33,581 nucleotides of DNA from Myxococcales bacterium (GTDB lineage: Bacteria; Myxococcota_A; Polyangia; Palsa-1104; SHYY01). The stretch is taken from contig SHYY01000052.1 in assembly GCA_009692555.1 (NCBI GenBank), forward strand, positions 1 to 33,581, written 5' to 3'. A model generated the notes under the pieces. It saw only the letters and a program-made list of their open reading frames with translations. It searched no databases and was not told the origin of the DNA. This document shows positions 31,518-33,581 of the stretch, in pieces. The position numbers were made by a program, and so were the translations under genes. Every line of letters begins with the position of its first letter. Position 1 is the stretch's first letter.

Positions 31518-32402
31518 ATGGAGTTGCAACACGAATTGCCGCCCGTCCCGACGCCCGCGATCGGCAACCCCAGCGAAGAGGGAGAGACCGCCTGGCGGCT
31601 CCACCGGCGCTTCGATCGGATGGGTCGCCTGGTCGGTGAACCGGGGATGGCGCGGCTGTTCGGGGCGCGGGTGACGGTGATCGGCCTCGGCGGAGTCGGG
31701 TCGTTCGCCGTCGAGGCGCTGGCGCGGAGCGGGGTCGGCCACCTCCGGCTGGTCGACTTCGATCGGATCTGCGTCACCAACTCCAACCGCCAGCTCCAGG
31801 CGTTGCAGGGGACGATCGCCAGGCAGAAGGCGGCGGTGCTCGCCGAGCGGGTGCGGCTGATCAACCCGCAGGCGCAGGTCGAGCCGGTCCCGCTCTTCTA
31901 CAGCGAGCGCACCGCCGGCGTGCTGCTCGACGATCGCCCCGACTTCGTGGTCGATGCGATCGATAACATCAAGGCCAAGTGCCACCTCCTTGCCGAGTGC
32001 CGCGCGCGCGGGATCGCGGTGGTCTGCTCGACCGGCGCCTCGGGACGGATGGATCCGACGGCGATCGCGATCGCCGACCTCGCCGAGACGCGCTTCGATC
32101 CGCTGGCCAACGTGGTGCGCCACGTGCTTCGCCACAAGCACGCCTTCCCGGGGATCGGCCCGTTCGGCATCCCGGCGGTCTACTCGACGGAGCGCCCCGC
32201 CGAGCCCGAGGACGTGCATTACGACGGCGAGGAGGGCTTCCGCTGCGTCTGCCCGGGCGGCAAGAACGAGCACCACTCGTGCGAGGAGCGCCGGGTCATC
32301 TACGGCACCGCGGGCTTTGTCACCGGCGCCTTCGGGCTGGCCTGCGCCAGCGTGGTGGTGCGCGCGCTCGTCGCCTCGGCCCCCGGGGCGGGATCCCGCT
32401 GA
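31518..32402 (+). CDS. tcdA: tRNA threonylcarbamoyladenosine dehydratase (TcdA)
   Basis: The 294-residue ThiF/E1-like protein starts 11 nt after the tatD stop, behind AGGAG. It has the ATP-binding loop VIGLGGVGS (54-62), then RLVDFDRICVTNSNRQLQAL. That NxNRQ segment is diagnostic of TcdA (CsdL), which uses ATP to cyclise t6A37 in tRNA to ct6A. The following DFVVDAIDNIKAK, VVCSTGASGRMDPT and Cys-containing C-terminal part (CVCPGGKNEHHSCEERRVIYGTAGFVTGAFG) also match. The N-terminus is about 20 residues longer than the E. coli protein. The stop overlaps the esterase start by 1 nt. Confidence 0.9.
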   Translation: MELQHELPPVPTPAIGNPSEEGETAWRLHRRFDRMGRLVGEPGMARLFGARVTVIGLGGVGSFAVEALARSGVGHLRLVDFDRICVTNSNRQLQALQGTIARQKAAVLAERVRLINPQAQVEPVPLFYSERTAGVLLDDRPDFVVDAIDNIKAKCHLLAECRARGIAVVCSTGASGRMDPTAIAIADLAETRFDPLANVVRHVLRHKHAFPGIGPFGIPAVYSTERPAEPEDVHYDGEEGFRCVCPGGKNEHHSCEERRVIYGTAGFVTGAFGLACASVVVRALVASAPGAGSR

Positions 32403-33106
32403 TGCGTGACGCGACCTTCGGCGGCCTGAAGGTTCACCTGACGGGTGGGGCCGATCGCTCGGGCGGCGGCGACGGGCCGGTGGTGGTGCTGCTGCACGGC
32501 TTCGGCGCGCCCGGCACCGACCTCGTGCCGCTCGCGCGGGTGCTCGATGTGCCGCGAGGGACGCGCTTCGTCTTCCCCGAGGCGCCGCTCTCCCTCGGCT
32601 GGCAGTTCGCGGGCGGGCGCGCGTGGTGGCTGATCGATATTGATGCAATGCAGCAAGCGATGATGGAGGGGCGCCAGCGCGAGCTGGCCAGCACCGTCCC
32701 CGAGGGGCTGCCGGAGGCGCGCCAGAACCTTCTCGCGCTGCTCGACGACGTGGAGCGCACGATGGCTCCGCCGAAGCTGATTCTGGGCGGCTTCTCGCAG
32801 GGCGCGATGCTGGCGTGCGACGTCGCGCTGCACTCCGATCGCCCGCTCGCCGGCCTGGTGCTGATGTCGGGCACGCTGCTCGCCGAGGAGGAGTGGAAGA
32901 AGCTCGCCCCACGCCGCCTGGGCCTGCGCGTGGTGCAGAGCCACGGCAGCGAGGATCCGCTGCTCCCCGTCGACGGTGCGGAGCGCCTGCGCGGGCTCCT
33001 GGAGGGGGCGGGGCTGGCGGTGGAGTGGGTCCGATTTCGCGGCGGGCACGAGATCCCGGAGCGGGTGCTGGAGCGGATGGGGGCGCTGATCACCGAAGTG
33101 ACGTGA
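32402..33106 (+). CDS. Phospholipase/carboxylesterase-type alpha/beta-hydrolase
   Basis: The 234-residue product has LLHGFG (oxyanion hole), GGFSQGA with nucleophile Ser132, acid Asp185 in GSEDPLLP, and His216 in GGHEIP. This is the layout of the carboxylesterase/acyl-protein thioesterase group (Abhydrolase_2). It has no signal peptide and is probably cytosolic, hydrolysing short esters or lysophospholipids. The ATG overlaps the tcdA stop by 1 nt. Confidence 0.88.
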   Translation: MRDATFGGLKVHLTGGADRSGGGDGPVVVLLHGFGAPGTDLVPLARVLDVPRGTRFVFPEAPLSLGWQFAGGRAWWLIDIDAMQQAMMEGRQRELASTVPEGLPEARQNLLALLDDVERTMAPPKLILGGFSQGAMLACDVALHSDRPLAGLVLMSGTLLAEEEWKKLAPRRLGLRVVQSHGSEDPLLPVDGAERLRGLLEGAGLAVEWVRFRGGHEIPERVLERMGALITEVT

Positions 33107-33116
33107 GCTGCCGTGC

Positions 33117-33122
33117 TAGCCT
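33117..33122 (+). promoter_or_regulatory. Candidate -10 box for the MoxR gene
   Basis: TAGCCT ends 7 nt before the ATG at 33130, with no Shine-Dalgarno. No convincing -35 box is seen. Confidence 0.25.
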
Positions 33123-33129
33123 CCCGGCG

Positions 33130-33581
33130 ATGAGCGACTTTCGACGCTTCCAGGGCACGTCCCACTACCTCACCTCCCAGGGGCTGGAGGCGGCGGTCAA
33201 CTGCGCGCTGGCGCTCGAGCGGCCGCTGCTGGTCCGCGGCGAGCCCGGCACCGGCAAGACCCAGCTCGCCGAGGCGGTCGCCGCCGGGCTCGGGATGCGG
33301 CTCATCCACTGGCCGGTGAAGTCGACCACGCGCGCCCAGGACGGCCTCTACGTCTACGACACGGTGCAGCGCCTCTACGACTCGCGCTTCGGCGACGGCG
33401 ACGTCCGCGACATCCGGCGCTACATCAAGCACGGGCCCCTCGGCGAGGCATTCTCGTCGCCGCAGCGCGTGGTGCTGCTGATCGACGAGGTCGACAAGGC
33501 CGACCTCGAGTTTCCGAACGATCTGCTCCACGAGCTGGATCGGATGCGCTTCACCGTCTCGGAGACGCAGGACGAGGTGAT
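33130..33581 (+). CDS. MoxR-type AAA+ ATPase (partial, cut by window end)
   Basis: The first 150 codons are present. Walker A GEPGTGKT is at about 37-44 and Walker B VVLLIDEVDKA at about 114-124, preceded by IHWPVKSTTRAQDGLYVYD, which is characteristic of MoxR ATPases. These act as chaperones for von Willebrand-factor-A partner proteins, often encoded directly downstream; that region lies outside the window. It starts 23 nt after the esterase stop. Confidence 0.88.
   Translation, partial: MSDFRRFQGTSHYLTSQGLEAAVNCALALERPLLVRGEPGTGKTQLAEAVAAGLGMRLIHWPVKSTTRAQDGLYVYDTVQRLYDSRFGDGDVRDIRRYIKHGPLGEAFSSPQRVVLLIDEVDKADLEFPNDLLHELDRMRFTVSETQDEV

Overview
The window is high-GC, gene-dense bacterial DNA. 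It most likely comes from a Myxococcota lineage. Evidence for this is a MYXO-CTERM-type sorting tail on the beta-propeller protein at 27441-29153, several short lipoproteins with Asp/Gly-rich linkers after the lipobox cysteine, a 14-repeat RCC1 lipoprotein, and a decayed four-helix-bundle (23S intervening-sequence type) element at the left end. It looks like ordinary chromosome with a few accessory patches. I see no rRNA, tRNA, CRISPR array, transposase or phage genes.

Layout. 1-330 holds a decayed mobile-like element: 35-nt inverted repeats built from a hexanucleotide enclose a four-helix-bundle gene that has lost its middle. A short membrane ORF follows, then an ArsA-type ATPase (564-1511), a PHP-domain lipoprotein (1541-3244) and an exported HELGH metallopeptidase (3273-5396). 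A strong hairpin separates these from a leftward PAP2 phosphatase (5569-6540), whose start codon lies in a composite repeat (6535-6752). A small lipoprotein (leftward) and a phosphofructokinase (rightward) diverge at 7380-7444. The RCC1 lipoprotein is leftward (8570-10897). A branched-chain aminotransferase and a VOC protein converge with a 14-nt overlap (11955-11968), followed by a four-S1-domain protein (12489-13694).

13868-15381 is an accessory mini-operon. It has an AbiEii-like nucleotidyltransferase, a small helical partner, and two small exported proteins of lower GC. Leftward genes then run from 20201 to 15400: a B12-binding radical SAM protein, an HSL-type esterase, a 33-residue small ORF and a PQQ-dependent sugar dehydrogenase. 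The small ORF is stop-start coupled to the dehydrogenase. 20339-25135 is a tightly overlapped rightward operon: S9 peptidase, Cys-rich lipoprotein, SirB1-like protein and TPR lipoprotein. A Ski2-like helicase is leftward (25152-27293). A beta-propeller surface protein with a small exported partner follows, then a cytosolic protein of unknown function. The right end is a housekeeping run: TatD nuclease, TcdA, an esterase, and a MoxR ATPase cut by the window edge.

Most functional assignments rest on motifs read by eye. The points most worth checking are the decayed intervening-sequence-like element, the AbiEii-like operon, the pattern of apparently leaderless starts (TAnnnT-like hexamers 6-9 nt before ATG with no Shine-Dalgarno), the dual lipobox plus MYXO-CTERM protein, and the coupled 33-residue ORF.
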